From CAKZLS01 sp963771545 (GTDB lineage Bacteria > Pseudomonadota > Alphaproteobacteria > Rhodospirillales > Defluviicoccaceae), in NCBI GenBank assembly GCA_963771545.1, contig CAVYTX010000002.1, positions 558,001 through 622,000 on the forward strand: a stretch of 64,000 nucleotides of DNA. Direction: 5' to 3'. This document shows, piece by piece, positions 27,000 to 35,826 of the stretch (its first letter is position 1; each line of letters begins with the position of its first letter). Both the position numbers and the translations under genes were made by a program. The notes beneath the pieces are model-generated. The model was not told the origin of the DNA and ran no database searches. It saw only the letters and a program-made list of their open reading frames with translations.

Positions 27000-28043
27000 G
27001 TGGCGCGACCATTACGGATCGAGTTCCCCGGAGCCTGGTACCACGTGGCCAATCGTGGCGCCGGACGCCTCCCGGTGTTCCTTGACGATGACGACCGGGA
27101 GAGTTTCCTAGAGCTGTTGGGCGAGCTCGAGGAACGGTTCGGCGTCGAGATCCATGCCTACAGCCTTGCCGGCGATCAGTATCACCTTCTGATCCATACC
27201 CCTAACGGCGGTCTCGGCAAAGGCATGCGTCATCTCGACGGCGTGTATACCCAGCGGTCCAATCGACGCCATCATGGCGATGGGCCGCTGTTTCGTGGCC
27301 GCTACAAGGCCATTGTCGTGGACCCCGATGACCATCTCGCGGCGGTCAGCCGCTACATACACTCCGTTCCACTGGACGTGGGAGTCGCCGAGTCGCTGAA
27401 ATCGTACCGGTGGTCCAGTTGCCGGGCCTACACCAAAGCCGCCAACGCGCCCGATTGGCTGCGGACCAAGACCGTGCTTTCCGTGTTCGGGCAAAAGCAG
27501 CGCCGTAAGCGGTACCGGGCGTACATGAAGGACGGGCTCGACGAGGAGACCCAGGCATTCTATGGCGCTAAGCGCATGGCTCCGGTTTTGGGCGGAGCCG
27601 AATTCCGCGACAAGGTCCGCAAGCATCTCGGGACCTACCAGGACGACCGCGAGCACGCGGCGCTCGAGTGGCTTCGCGAGCGGCCATCGATCAAACGCAT
27701 CGTCAAGACGACGGCGGAAGCATTCGGTGTCCGGCCCGAGTGGATCTACGCATCGCGGCGGGGCCGGGGATCGCGCAATATTCCGCGCCTTGTGGCGATG
27801 GCGCTCTGCCGCAGTCCCGGCGGGCATTCCTTGCGGGAGATCGCGAGCGCGTTCGGGATCGGCCACTATGCCAGCGTTTCGGTTGCCGCTAACCGCCTGA
27901 AGAGCCTGGTGGACGCCGACGAAGTTCTGGCGAAGGATGTCCAGCGAATCCGCGACCGGCTCGAGGCGAAGGCAAGGAAGGTCAAAGGCAAAAGCAAGAG
28001 TGGGCGCAAGAGCTCCAACCCGGCCTATGATCGAGATGTCTAG
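27000..28043 (+). CDS. REP-associated tyrosine transposase (RAYT/TnpA_REP, Y1 family)
   Basis: 347 residues. The N-terminal Y1_Tnp (HUH-type) domain starts RPLRIEFPGAWYHVANRG. It has the metal-binding HUH-equivalent YHLLIH, the GPLFRGRYKAIVVD motif and the SRYIHSVPL region that includes the candidate catalytic Tyr. The C-terminus holds a DnaA-like helix-turn-helix (LREIASAFGIGHYASVSVAANRL), common in long RAYTs. These domesticated single-strand transposases process REP palindromes. It begins at GTG; a ParB-domain gene follows 21 bp later. Confidence 0.9.
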   Translation: MARPLRIEFPGAWYHVANRGAGRLPVFLDDDDRESFLELLGELEERFGVEIHAYSLAGDQYHLLIHTPNGGLGKGMRHLDGVYTQRSNRRHHGDGPLFRGRYKAIVVDPDDHLAAVSRYIHSVPLDVGVAESLKSYRWSSCRAYTKAANAPDWLRTKTVLSVFGQKQRRKRYRAYMKDGLDEETQAFYGAKRMAPVLGGAEFRDKVRKHLGTYQDDREHAALEWLRERPSIKRIVKTTAEAFGVRPEWIYASRRGRGSRNIPRLVAMALCRSPGGHSLREIASAFGIGHYASVSVAANRLKSLVDADEVLAKDVQRIRDRLEAKARKVKGKSKSGRKSSNPAYDRDV

Positions 28044-28064
28044 GCGTTGTGAAGCGGACTTGCC

Positions 28065-28334
28065 ATGGAAACGATGAAGGATGTGATCATCGCCATCGAT
28101 GAGGTCTACGTGCCGGCGAAGCGACGCAAGACCCTCGATGCCACGGTCGTCGAGGCGCTGGCGGAAGATATCCTGGAGAACGGTCAGAAAGAGCCGATCC
28201 TGGTGCGCAACGCCGAGGAGCGCAAGGACGGCGCCCGGTACGTTCTGGTGGAAGGCCTGCACCGGCTGGAGGCCTGCCGGGCGCTGGGCGAGGGAACCAT
28301 CTTGGCGCTCATCGTCCATGCCCGCCGCCGCTGA
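28065..28334 (+). CDS. ParB/sulfiredoxin-like nuclease domain mini-protein
   Basis: 89 residues forming little more than one ParB N-terminal-like domain. It shows IDEVYVPAKRRKTLD, ALAEDILENGQKEPILVR and the box II-like VEGLHRLEACRALGE, which in ParB/Srx proteins binds CTP, ATP or phosphate (G-x-H/R-R). No DNA-binding or dimerisation domain is present, so it is not a chromosome partition ParB. The 21-bp spacing after the RAYT gene suggests co-expression. Confidence 0.7.
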   Translation: METMKDVIIAIDEVYVPAKRRKTLDATVVEALAEDILENGQKEPILVRNAEERKDGARYVLVEGLHRLEACRALGEGTILALIVHARRR

Positions 28335-28525
28335 CGGCGGTCAACAATCCCAGCGAATGTTATGCGATCGGATTGCCCCGGGAATGCTGTAAACTTGGTC
28401 CCCGGCGGCGAAATTCCGGGGTTCGCCATATTTTCTATGGTCGACGCTTCCACCCTCTCTCTGTGCCACCGCCGGGGCATTCGAAACCTCGCAAAAGATG
28501 GTGGCAAAATCAGGGCAAAGATCGC

Positions 28526-30520
28526 TCAACGCGCGGTAAAAGTGTGGATAAGTGGGGTGGCGTTTACCGGCCAGACGCCTTTGTCGATGACCTTGCTACC
28601 GTCGAACGCCAGATAGCTCATTCGGCCGTAGTGCGGGAGGGAACGGAGCGTCGCCGCCAAGGCTTGTCCGTCCTCGGCGGCGACGATGGCGATGGCGGCT
28701 CCTCCGCCGCGACGACTTGCCCAGGCGCGCGCGGTCCCCTTGCCGGTGAGTGATTGCGGCGCCGGTTCCGATCCGATGGCCGCCATGGCTTTCCCGACTT
28801 CCGGCCCGGTTCCGATGAGCAGGACCGGTGTGTCGCGATCCGGCGGAGGCGCGAGGGGGGCAAATCGAACGTCCCGTCCGAGCAGGCGCATGGCCAGGTC
28901 GCGGGCGACGGCATCGGCGTTGGCATCGGTGGCGGCGACGACGGCGACAGTCTGGGGGTCGAGTGTCACGCTTCGGAAGATCGGCGGCATTTCCGACGGG
29001 TCGAGCCGGCGAAACAGATCGTAGCCCGGGTCGACACTCACCGTGCGGGGAGGAGAGTCCACCGCGATCGCCGCGTTCGTTTCCGCGTCATCCAAACGCG
29101 CAGCCGCGCTTACCTGTCCTTCCCTGGTCTCGACGACCAGCGGAACCAGCAGCCGATATGGCGGGAGGTCTTGACCCACGGTTACCGAAACTCTCTCGCC
29201 CGCGGATTCCCGTTCCGTCGTGGCGTTGATCAGACGAAGGCTCGGAGCGCCGGCGCGGACCAGCCACTGCTCGAAAAAAGCCGATAGATCGCGGCCCGAC
29301 GCGTCTTCGAAGGCGCGGCGCAGGTCCGGCCAGCCGGCAATCCGGAACCGATGGTTTTTCCAGAACGCGCGAAGCCCTTCGGTGAACGCCGAAGCGCCGA
29401 TCTCGCGCTCCAGCATGTGAAAGATGAACGCGACCTTGTCGTAGCCGATCACCTGATCGGCGTCGTGGGCTTTGGCCGTGAACGCCACCACCGGGAAATC
29501 ACGTTCGGCGGGCAGGGCGGCGAAATCCCGCAGCCATTGCAGCCGCATGTCCCTGGCCGCGTCCGGTCCGCGCTCGGCGGCCAGGGCGTAGTCGGCCATG
29601 TAGGTCGTCAGCCCCTCGGACCAGTTGCCGCCCCGGTAGTCCACGTAAACGCCGTTGCCCCACCAGTTATGGAGGATTTCGTGGGCGAGCGAGCGGCCGC
29701 GCATGAACGGCAACGCCAGCACCCGTCGCCCCACGTAGGTCAGGTTGGGAAACCCAAGCCCCACCGGCAGCGGCGATGAAATTACGAAGAAATCGGCAAA
29801 GGGATAGTCGCCGATCTTGTCCGAGAATCGGTCGAGATACCCAGCGGAGCGAACCAGATAGTCTTCGGCCAAACCGCTGAGTTCGTCGTGAAAATAGGTG
29901 CGCAGGCGGATGCCGCGATGCCATTGCTCGCGGACGGCATAGGGGCCCGCGAACATCGATGGTTCCTCGGCGGGGTGATCGTTGGTCACCACCGCCGTGT
30001 AGCGTCCGCTTTCGATGCGCTCATCGACCAGACGGCCGCTGGCGATGGCGCGATAGCGTTCCGGCACGGTCATTGCCAAGCGGTAGGTGACGCCGGGCGC
30101 GCCCATGGACGGCAGCCATCCCGCTCCGCCGGGAAGATAGGATCCCTCGGGGCCGATGAATGGAAGGACGGATGCTGCATCGCCCTGTTGGGGCCCGGCG
30201 GCCGGCGCCACGCCGGCGTACTCGAACAGAAGTTCGTGAGGTTCACCCCCACCGAGATCCACGCGCAATACTGGCTGCCGTGCGATGTTCGCCAATGGCT
30301 TGCCATCCACCTCCATCGCGGAGAGTTTGAGCCAGGACGCGAGACGCACGTCGATGGAACCGCTTTCGAACACCGTCGTCCGCACGGTCGCGCGGAGGTA
30401 CCGCTCGTCCGGATCGAGCCAAACCTCGATCTCGTAATGGGCGGGCGCCGGCGCTTGGGCCGTCGCCGCCTGTGCGGACGCGAGGATCACGAGGACGGCA
30501 AGAGCGGCCTGACGGATCAT
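28526..30520 (-). CDS. M1 family metallopeptidase (aminopeptidase-like), secreted
   Basis: 664 residues with a signal peptide (LAVLVILASAQAATAQ). The gluzincin motif HEILH is near residue 280 and the third zinc ligand Glu lies in WSEGLTTYMADY. An N-terminal beta saddle domain precedes it. The C-terminal 150 residues contain a second fold of unknown type. M1 peptidases remove N-terminal residues, here in the periplasm. The ATG overlaps the stop of the upstream ChaN-PDZ gene by 4 bp, so the two are co-translated. Confidence 0.88.
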   Translation of the reverse strand: MIRQAALAVLVILASAQAATAQAPAPAHYEIEVWLDPDERYLRATVRTTVFESGSIDVRLASWLKLSAMEVDGKPLANIARQPVLRVDLGGGEPHELLFEYAGVAPAAGPQQGDAASVLPFIGPEGSYLPGGAGWLPSMGAPGVTYRLAMTVPERYRAIASGRLVDERIESGRYTAVVTNDHPAEEPSMFAGPYAVREQWHRGIRLRTYFHDELSGLAEDYLVRSAGYLDRFSDKIGDYPFADFFVISSPLPVGLGFPNLTYVGRRVLALPFMRGRSLAHEILHNWWGNGVYVDYRGGNWSEGLTTYMADYALAAERGPDAARDMRLQWLRDFAALPAERDFPVVAFTAKAHDADQVIGYDKVAFIFHMLEREIGASAFTEGLRAFWKNHRFRIAGWPDLRRAFEDASGRDLSAFFEQWLVRAGAPSLRLINATTERESAGERVSVTVGQDLPPYRLLVPLVVETREGQVSAAARLDDAETNAAIAVDSPPRTVSVDPGYDLFRRLDPSEMPPIFRSVTLDPQTVAVVAATDANADAVARDLAMRLLGRDVRFAPLAPPPDRDTPVLLIGTGPEVGKAMAAIGSEPAPQSLTGKGTARAWASRRGGGAAIAIVAAEDGQALAATLRSLPHYGRMSYLAFDGSKVIDKGVWPVNATPLIHTFTAR

Positions 30521-31804
30521 CGGGGTTCGGCCGGGCGGGGCGGGAAGCGGGCGACACGGTCGATGGTGGCGCTGGCCCGCCGGATCGTCAGGGGAAGCCA
30601 GGTTCCTGGCGCCTGCCGCTTGACGGTGGCGATCAGATCGCCGCCGCCGCCGATGGGGAGGCCGGCGGCCTCGACGATCACGTCCCCGGCCTCGATGCCG
30701 GTGGCCATGGCCACGCTATCGGGAAGCACCTTGGTCACCCGCGCGCCACCGTCCGCGGTCTCGATCATCACCCCGAGACGGGGGCCTTGGGGCCGCGGAT
30801 CGCTTGCCGCGGGCATGGCGAAAACCGCGTCGGCGAGGTTCGGGGATACGCCCGCGCAATCGTCCGAGAGTTCCACGGGCAGCAACACGGCGGAGTCGCC
30901 GATGCCGAGATCCGCCAACTGATGGGGCACCCCCCAGCGATGCTCCAGGTGTCCGCGCCCCAGGATCCCCACCACCAGCGCCGCCTCGTCGGCGTTCCTG
31001 GCGCCGGCGATGGCTTCCGCCATGGCGCGGTCCCAGGTCTGCTGGGCCTCGACGAACCGCTGAAAAGCCGGATCGGCCAAAATCTCCGCCATCTGGTCCT
31101 GACTGGGCGGACTCCCGTCCCGCCGAATTCTTGTGTCCGAACACCCGCGCGAGCGACTCGCGGTAGGCCGAGGTTGGCTGCGCCGGCTTGGAGACGCCTT
31201 CGCGGTCCAAGTGGGGGACGCCGTCGAAGCCGTCGCGGCCGACCCGTGAGACAAGGCTTCGCTCCACATTGAGAGCCAGCATCGGCACCCGGTGCTGGCG
31301 GGCGAAGTGCAACAGCGGCATATACAGGCCCGCTTCGAACCCCCAGACCGTGTCCCACTCCACCTCCTTGAGGAAGGCGTCGCTCGTGAGCGCTCCCGAC
31401 ACCCAGCGGTCGAGAACCGGCTGAACCCGGCGGGGAAAGGCTTCGAAGCCGATCACCATGTTCGGATGACGGCCGTGGAGCGCGGCCAGGGTGTGCAGTT
31501 GCCAGCGATGGTGCTCGGCGTTGTCATGATGTTCGCCAAACAGGACCACCGGACGCGCGGCCATGGCCGCCATCAACTGGTCGTGGGCGAGAACGGAGCG
31601 GCTCGCCGGGTCGATCCAAGTTCCAGGCGTTGTACAGTCCGCGGTCCCGACGGCCGCCTTTTGGTCGCTCATACCGCTGTCGGCGCAGCCAAGAAAGGCC
31701 ACGCAAACGAGGAGCGCGACGGCGATGGCGAAGAGGGGTGTCCGGTTTTGGCGGGCACGGACCACTGGCGGCACCTCGTGACGATGATCAGTGAGCGATA
31801 CCAT
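30517..31804 (-). pseudogene. ChaN-family lipoprotein with C-terminal PDZ domain, frameshifted
   Basis: The N-terminal half (start ATG 31804; lipobox VAFLGC; ChaN motifs VVLFGEHHDNAEHH and IGFEAFPRRVQPVLDRW) is in one frame. The rest (QQTWDRAMAEAIAGA, VVGILGRGHLEHRWGVPHQL, then a PDZ domain RLGVMIETADGG ... GIEAGDVIVEAAG) is in another. The shift lies at 31112-31127, where one extra base in a G/C-rich run explains it. Both halves are well conserved, so a sequence error is possible. ChaN lipoproteins bind heme-like iron compounds; PDZ fusions are a known subgroup. Confidence 0.75.
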
Positions 31805-31902
31805 CATCCTACGAAAGATCACAGCCCTTGGACCGTTGACCACGCCGGCAAACCGCGCCACCTATCGTCGACGACCCTGTTCGTTCACAAAGGCTCCGCT
31901 CC

Positions 31903-33051
31903 ATGACCCCTCCGGCGCCGGTCTTCATCGGCAGCGACATCTACCGCACTTCGAGCCATGCGTCCGGGCATCCGCTGGCAATTCCCAGGGTGTCACTGTG
32001 TATCGACCTGTGCCGGGCCCTGGGATGGCTCCCGGATTCGGCATATCGCGAGAGTCCGCGGGCGACGCCCCGGGAGTTGGCGCGTTACCATGCGCCGGAT
32101 TACATCGAAGCGGTGATGCGGGCGGAGCGGGACCAGGAAACCCCGGAGCCGGTGCGAAGGCGGTTCAATTTGGGGATCAATGGCAACCCGGTGTACGCCG
32201 AGATGTTCCGGCGGCCGGCCACGGCCTGCGGCGCGTCGCTGCTGGGCGCCCGGCTCCTGAGAGCGCCGGGCATGGTCTACAACCCGGCGGGCGGAACCCA
32301 TCACGGCCAGTCAAACCGCGCCAGCGGATTTTGCGCCTTCAACGATCCGGTCCTCGCGATTCTGGAAATGCTGGACGCCGGTCTCGAACGAATCTTCTAT
32401 TTGGATTTCGACGCTCACTTCGGCGACGGCGTCCAACAGGCCTTCCACGACGAGGACCGTGTCTTCACGCTGTCCATTCACGAGGCCGGCCGTTGGCCGA
32501 TGGCGCGGGGCGACGGCCTGACGGCGGCGAGCGGAGGAGTTTATGACCGGGGCGGGGACCGGGCGGGCGGGGCGGCGCGGAATCTTCCCGTGCCCCGCGA
32601 CTTCAATGATACCGAAATGGCGTATCTGGTCGAAGCGGTCGTCCTGCCGTTGATCCAGACGTTCGAGCCGGAGGCGCTGGTGGTCCAATGCGGGGCCGAC
32701 GCCCTGGCCGAGGACCCCATGACCCGGCTCGGCTTATCCAATGGCGCACTGTGGCGGTCGATCCACGCGGTCAAGACCATGGCGCCGAGAGTTTTGGTAC
32801 TGGGCGGCGGCGGCTATAACCCTTGGTCCGTGGGGCGGTGCTGGGCGGGGGTGTGGGCGGCTTTGAACGACTTCGCCGTTCCGCACCGGTTGCCGCCGGA
32901 AGCGGAAGCGGTACTTCGCGGCGTCCGATGGAACCACCGCCATGGCCGAACTCCGCCCGAAAGGTGGTTTACGACGCTCGCCGATACGCCGCGGACCGGA
33001 GCGTTGCGCCCGGAAATCCGCGTTCTGGCGGCCGAGGTATTGAGGCCTTGA
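31903..33051 (+). CDS. Histone deacetylase family protein (AcuC/APAH-like)
   Basis: 382 residues. Arginase/deacetylase fold motifs are present: the catalytic His pair in GGTHHGQ, zinc ligands Asp and His in DFDAHFGDGVQQAF, and the third Asp in QCGADALAEDPM, followed by LGGGGYN. Bacterial members deacetylate small amines such as acetylpolyamines or acetylated proteins. The gene is divergent from the ChaN-PDZ gene with about 100 bp between starts. Its stop lies 33 bp before the target duplication of the passenger transposon. Confidence 0.9.
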   Translation: MTPPAPVFIGSDIYRTSSHASGHPLAIPRVSLCIDLCRALGWLPDSAYRESPRATPRELARYHAPDYIEAVMRAERDQETPEPVRRRFNLGINGNPVYAEMFRRPATACGASLLGARLLRAPGMVYNPAGGTHHGQSNRASGFCAFNDPVLAILEMLDAGLERIFYLDFDAHFGDGVQQAFHDEDRVFTLSIHEAGRWPMARGDGLTAASGGVYDRGGDRAGGAARNLPVPRDFNDTEMAYLVEAVVLPLIQTFEPEALVVQCGADALAEDPMTRLGLSNGALWRSIHAVKTMAPRVLVLGGGGYNPWSVGRCWAGVWAALNDFAVPHRLPPEAEAVLRGVRWNHRHGRTPPERWFTTLADTPRTGALRPEIRVLAAEVLRP

Positions 33052-33091
33052 TATCGCTGGCGGTTTGAAGGACGGACTAGGAACTTTAAAC

Positions 33092-33127
33092 CGTGCCTAT
33101 CCGGTTAAGACAGACACCCACTACATA
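33092..33127 (+). repeat. Left terminal inverted repeat of the passenger transposon
   Basis: 36 bp, exactly complementary to 35273-35308. The similarity continues inward for three more positions with one mismatch. Confidence 0.9.
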
Positions 33128-33268
33128 TAGGGTTGCCGCACACATCCTTTTTACGGCAGCAATTAGCCAGATGCAGTCGTCCGCGATCGGCTCCCGACGG
33201 GTCGCAAGATAACGTCGTCCTTCAGCAGCGTGTCCGCTGCAAGGATTTGTTATACGGCAGGCGGTACG

Positions 33269-34077
33269 TCATTTGGTCGCCTGAAGCGGCAACAACTCGT
33301 ACTCGATAATTCGCCGAGTGAGCTCCGTAGCCACCGACTTAAACATATCGAGAGGCTGTTTCTGAAGAGATATCCCCTCGGTAACATTTGCCCTCACTGC
33401 TTCAGAGATGGATTGGTTCAGTGACACACCGAACTGATCCTTTAGCAGCACCAGGTTTATGAAATCGTTCGTTAGTTGCATTTTCTGATAGTCTGGGGGG
33501 TCATCGGGAGATAGCAAACGTACGAACTGCAATGCGAGAACTCCGGTCGGGGGTAGGAAACAACCCGAATACTCCAATACTTTGGGCCGACGAATTTGAG
33601 CAGTACATACGCCGGATGGTCCTGCGACGGACGAAACAGATTTTCTGGGACGCCATTGCTCTGCAGTTCGAGCACAGTTCGACCTGCTGACTTATTGTAC
33701 GCTGCGGCCAGCTTTTCCGCCTCGCGCTTCACGGTCCGGAAATACGCTTCGACTTCCTGCGTTTTTTGAACTTCTTCCACCCGGTGCTTGGCCGTCCGCG
33801 CCTCTTCTTGCGCGGTCCTCAGCGGGGCGGAGCGAAAAAACTCTTCCGCAATTGCTTGGTATTTCTTATCCACCTCTTCGACCTTGGCCGACCTAGCAGG
33901 TAAGTCCTCGGTATGGCGAAGGTCTTGAAGTTGGGTTCCAAGACTTTGGAGCTGAGTTTCGATACGAGACGTTTGTTCCTCAGAACTCCGCTTGCTCTCG
34001 ACGATGGACCCGTAGTAGGCGCAAAAGGCTGCCACCGCCCCTAGAAAGATAGCTGCTATGTACCATGCGTTAATCAT
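33269..34077 (-). pseudogene. Membrane-anchored coiled-coil protein, frameshifted; transposon passenger
   Basis: From the ATG at 34077: one N-terminal membrane helix (AWYIAAIFLGAVAAFCAYYG), then about 130 residues of charged heptad-like sequence (SSEEQTSRIETQLQSLGTQ, RTAQEEARTAKHRVEEVQK). A C-terminal domain is then split between two frames. The break is at 33584-33586: one missing C in the CCC run of GGCCCAAAG restores KFVGPKVLEYSGCFLPP and a tail ending LLPLQATK at 33269. No family is recognised. A dimeric inner-membrane protein with a cytosolic or periplasmic coiled coil is the simplest picture. Confidence 0.55.
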
Positions 34078-34122
34078 CGCGAGCGCGCCTATTCTCCTAA
34101 TTCGCAAGCAAGGAAGTATCTG

Positions 34123-34413
34123 ATGGTGATCCGGTCCCTCATAGCATTTCTTTTTCTTACATTTTTCGGAGCCTCATCCTCGGCAGATGAGCACGCTAAG
34201 AACCTGGACGCTCTGACTTCGGTAATCAGAACTAACCCACTAACCAAAAATGGTTATTGGCTTGAGATGCTAAACGTGTTTCAGGATTGGGAAAAGGTAA
34301 TCTTGGTTTTCGGTTACCTCGATCCTGGTGACGAAGCGGCATGCATAAGTATTAGGGATTTTGCTTCGGAGGAGAACCCAACTCGGCGATATCGCTGCAA
34401 TCCCGTAAATTAG
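34123..34413 (+). CDS. Small secreted orphan protein; transposon passenger
   Basis: 96 residues with a clear signal peptide (IRSLIAFLFLTFFGASSSA). The polar mature part has two Cys near its end (AACISI and YRCNPVN) that could form a disulfide. It is divergent from the coiled-coil membrane gene, with 45 bp between the two starts, so they probably share a promoter region. No homologous family was recognised. The AT-rich codon usage agrees with the passenger region rather than the host genome. Confidence 0.55.
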   Translation: MVIRSLIAFLFLTFFGASSSADEHAKNLDALTSVIRTNPLTKNGYWLEMLNVFQDWEKVILVFGYLDPGDEAACISIRDFASEENPTRRYRCNPVN

Positions 34414-34612
34414 TCAAAGCTCAAAGCTGCGCGCCGATTTGGTCCGCTTGGGGTCAGCAGTGACGGTCTGCATCACGGTGGGAGATGGTCCGCAGCTAGG
34501 GGTATTGCCGCTGTGGCTCGCTCGGGGGTGGCATGGCAAGGTCTAGCCACAAGCGGTCGTGTCGCGAGTTGTCAAATTCGGAGCCGGGCCTTCAGCCTAT
34601 TGTTACCGCACG

Positions 34613-35128
34613 CTAGCCAGGAGCTCTGTGTGACTCGGCTGGCGGAGTGCCTTGCTGACTAAATTGTTCTGAAAAATGGTTGTGTAAAGCAACAAGTATT
34701 TCATGAGCATTCTCCGCTTCATCTTGCGCCGATTTAATTTCACCTTGATCAAAATGGGCTTTTTCATGAATCAATGAATTTCTCGTTTTGCGAAATCTCT
34801 CTACACAATCAAGGAGTTTTTCGTCCCTAAATCCAAGAAACCGTAGTTTTCTTCCATATTTCTTTTGGTCGTATTTCTTCGCTTTCTCTTCCCCATGATT
34901 CTTTACAATTAGAAGATGCACCAATGTCTCAAGCCAAATTCCCACAAACACTATTAAGATCATGGATTGTTTGAAACTTTTTTGGTCCGGATCGTAGGTA
35001 AATATCCATCCAGCGCTTCCATCCGGTTTCGGCCGACGTCCAAACTCTATCAGCTGAACCATTTTTTGGTGCGCTTCGTCAGCAATCGCCTTGTAGATTG
35101 CAATGTTTGTGATGACGAGACGGTCCAT
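34613..35128 (-). CDS. HEPN-like protein; transposon passenger
   Basis: 171 residues, mostly helical. The segment FRKTRNSLIHEKAHF contains R-N-x-x-x-H, the RNxxxH motif of HEPN-domain ribonucleases. The preceding helix VGIWLETLVHLLIVKN could be the hydrophobic HEPN core helix or a membrane segment. HEPN proteins are often RNA-cleaving toxins or defence effectors. No MNT partner is seen. The assignment rests on one motif plus helical character; codon usage is much more AT-rich than in flanking genes. Confidence 0.5.
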   Translation of the reverse strand: MDRLVITNIAIYKAIADEAHQKMVQLIEFGRRPKPDGSAGWIFTYDPDQKSFKQSMILIVFVGIWLETLVHLLIVKNHGEEKAKKYDQKKYGRKLRFLGFRDEKLLDCVERFRKTRNSLIHEKAHFDQGEIKSAQDEAENAHEILVALHNHFSEQFSQQGTPPAESHRAPG

Positions 35129-35272
35129 AAGCTAAGGGCTAACAATGATTAGATGGACCCGCAAAAGATGCGGAAAAGCAGCTTGCTGTCTTTATATCCC
35201 GCTGTTTTAACGGCAGCAATGGGTCATAACCGGCCGATTGGGCGGTGTCGGCATGGCGCGTCGTTTACTCTG

Positions 35273-35308
35273 TATGTAGTGGGTGTCTGTCTTAACCGGA
35301 TAGGCACG
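35273..35308 (-). repeat. Right terminal inverted repeat of the passenger transposon
   Basis: 36 bp, exactly complementary to 33092-33127, followed by the second copy of the CTTTAAAC target duplication. Confidence 0.9.
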
Positions 35309-35328
35309 CTTTAAACCAAGGCGCACGC

Positions 35329-35436
35329 CTAATACTGGAAGTAACCAGCGAAGACCATGAAGCCAAGGAGCAGTGCAACAGCGGTGGCGGCGTAGGGCGC
35401 GACCTTTGCTATTCGATGGTCCCAGTTCATGGTCAT
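35329..35436 (-). CDS. Tiny single-span membrane protein (35 residues)
   Basis: The ATG at 35436 follows AAGGGA by a few bases. The peptide starts MTMNWDHRIAKVAPY and continues with one hydrophobic helix (AATAVALLLGFMVFAGYF). It lies just outside the right end of the passenger transposon and so belongs to the host DNA. Small size and lack of a family keep confidence low. Confidence 0.4.
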   Translation of the reverse strand: MTMNWDHRIAKVAPYAATAVALLLGFMVFAGYFQY

Positions 35437-35725
35437 ATCCCTTGCGATCGGTGTAAATGCTTCCGGACGGTGACCTGGGCACCGGCGCGACAGCGAGCAG
35501 AGTATCGAAATCACACGCAAAGGAATATAAAAACAAAAGTTACAAAACTTAAACGAGATTATTGCATCGCAGCAGTGCGGTTTTTGCATGGCGCTGCCCA
35601 TTTCCGGTGGCGTTCGCGGCCCGCGTCACCCGTTTCTTGCAAATCTGAGGGTCAGTGGGGGAGTATTGGTTGGGTGACGATGACGTCCACCGCCAAGGTG
35701 TTGTCCGCCTAAACTTAAAAAGGAG

Positions 35726-35752
35726 AACCCCGCCCGGTTTCGGGGCGGGGTT
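35726..35752. terminator. Bidirectional intrinsic terminator
   Basis: AACCCCGCCC and GGGCGGGGTT form a 10-bp GC-rich stem with a 7-nt loop. It is followed by TTTT on the plus strand and by CTCCTTTTT on the minus strand. It lies 75 bp beyond the stop of the minus-strand cache gene, which it probably terminates. Nothing else was recognised in 35437-35826. Confidence 0.75.
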
Positions 35753-35826
35753 TTGTCAGTTCTTTCCGGTGAGCCTGTTAACCGGCTCGCCGGCCTTCAA
35801 CGCCGAAGCGTATCCGGCTCGTTTCT

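Larger units (their letters stand above)
33092..35308. mobile_element. Transposase-less (passenger) transposon with 36-bp inverted repeats and 8-bp target duplication
   Basis: Perfect 36-bp terminal inverted repeats (33092-33127 and 35273-35308, outer end CGTGCCTATCC) bound 2217 bp. The octamer CTTTAAAC occurs as a direct repeat immediately outside both ends (33084-33091 and 35309-35316), a textbook target-site duplication. The interior is visibly richer in A+T than its surroundings and holds three orphan genes but no transposase. The 8-bp duplication matches IS1595-type transposition, but the ends differ from the IS1595 copy at 21.3 kb, so the mobilising enzyme is unknown. Confidence 0.85.

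Noticed and set aside
28065..28334. Chromosome or plasmid partition ParB
   Set aside because: Only one small domain, no HTH or dimer domain, and no ParA gene nearby.
33092..35308. Integron cassette (attC) boundaries
   Set aside because: The ends are long perfect inverted repeats with a target duplication, and no RYYYAAC/GTTRRRY core pair was found.
35207..35536. 109-residue minus-strand frame across the right transposon end
   Set aside because: It crosses the element boundary, is low in coding character and has no good ribosome site.
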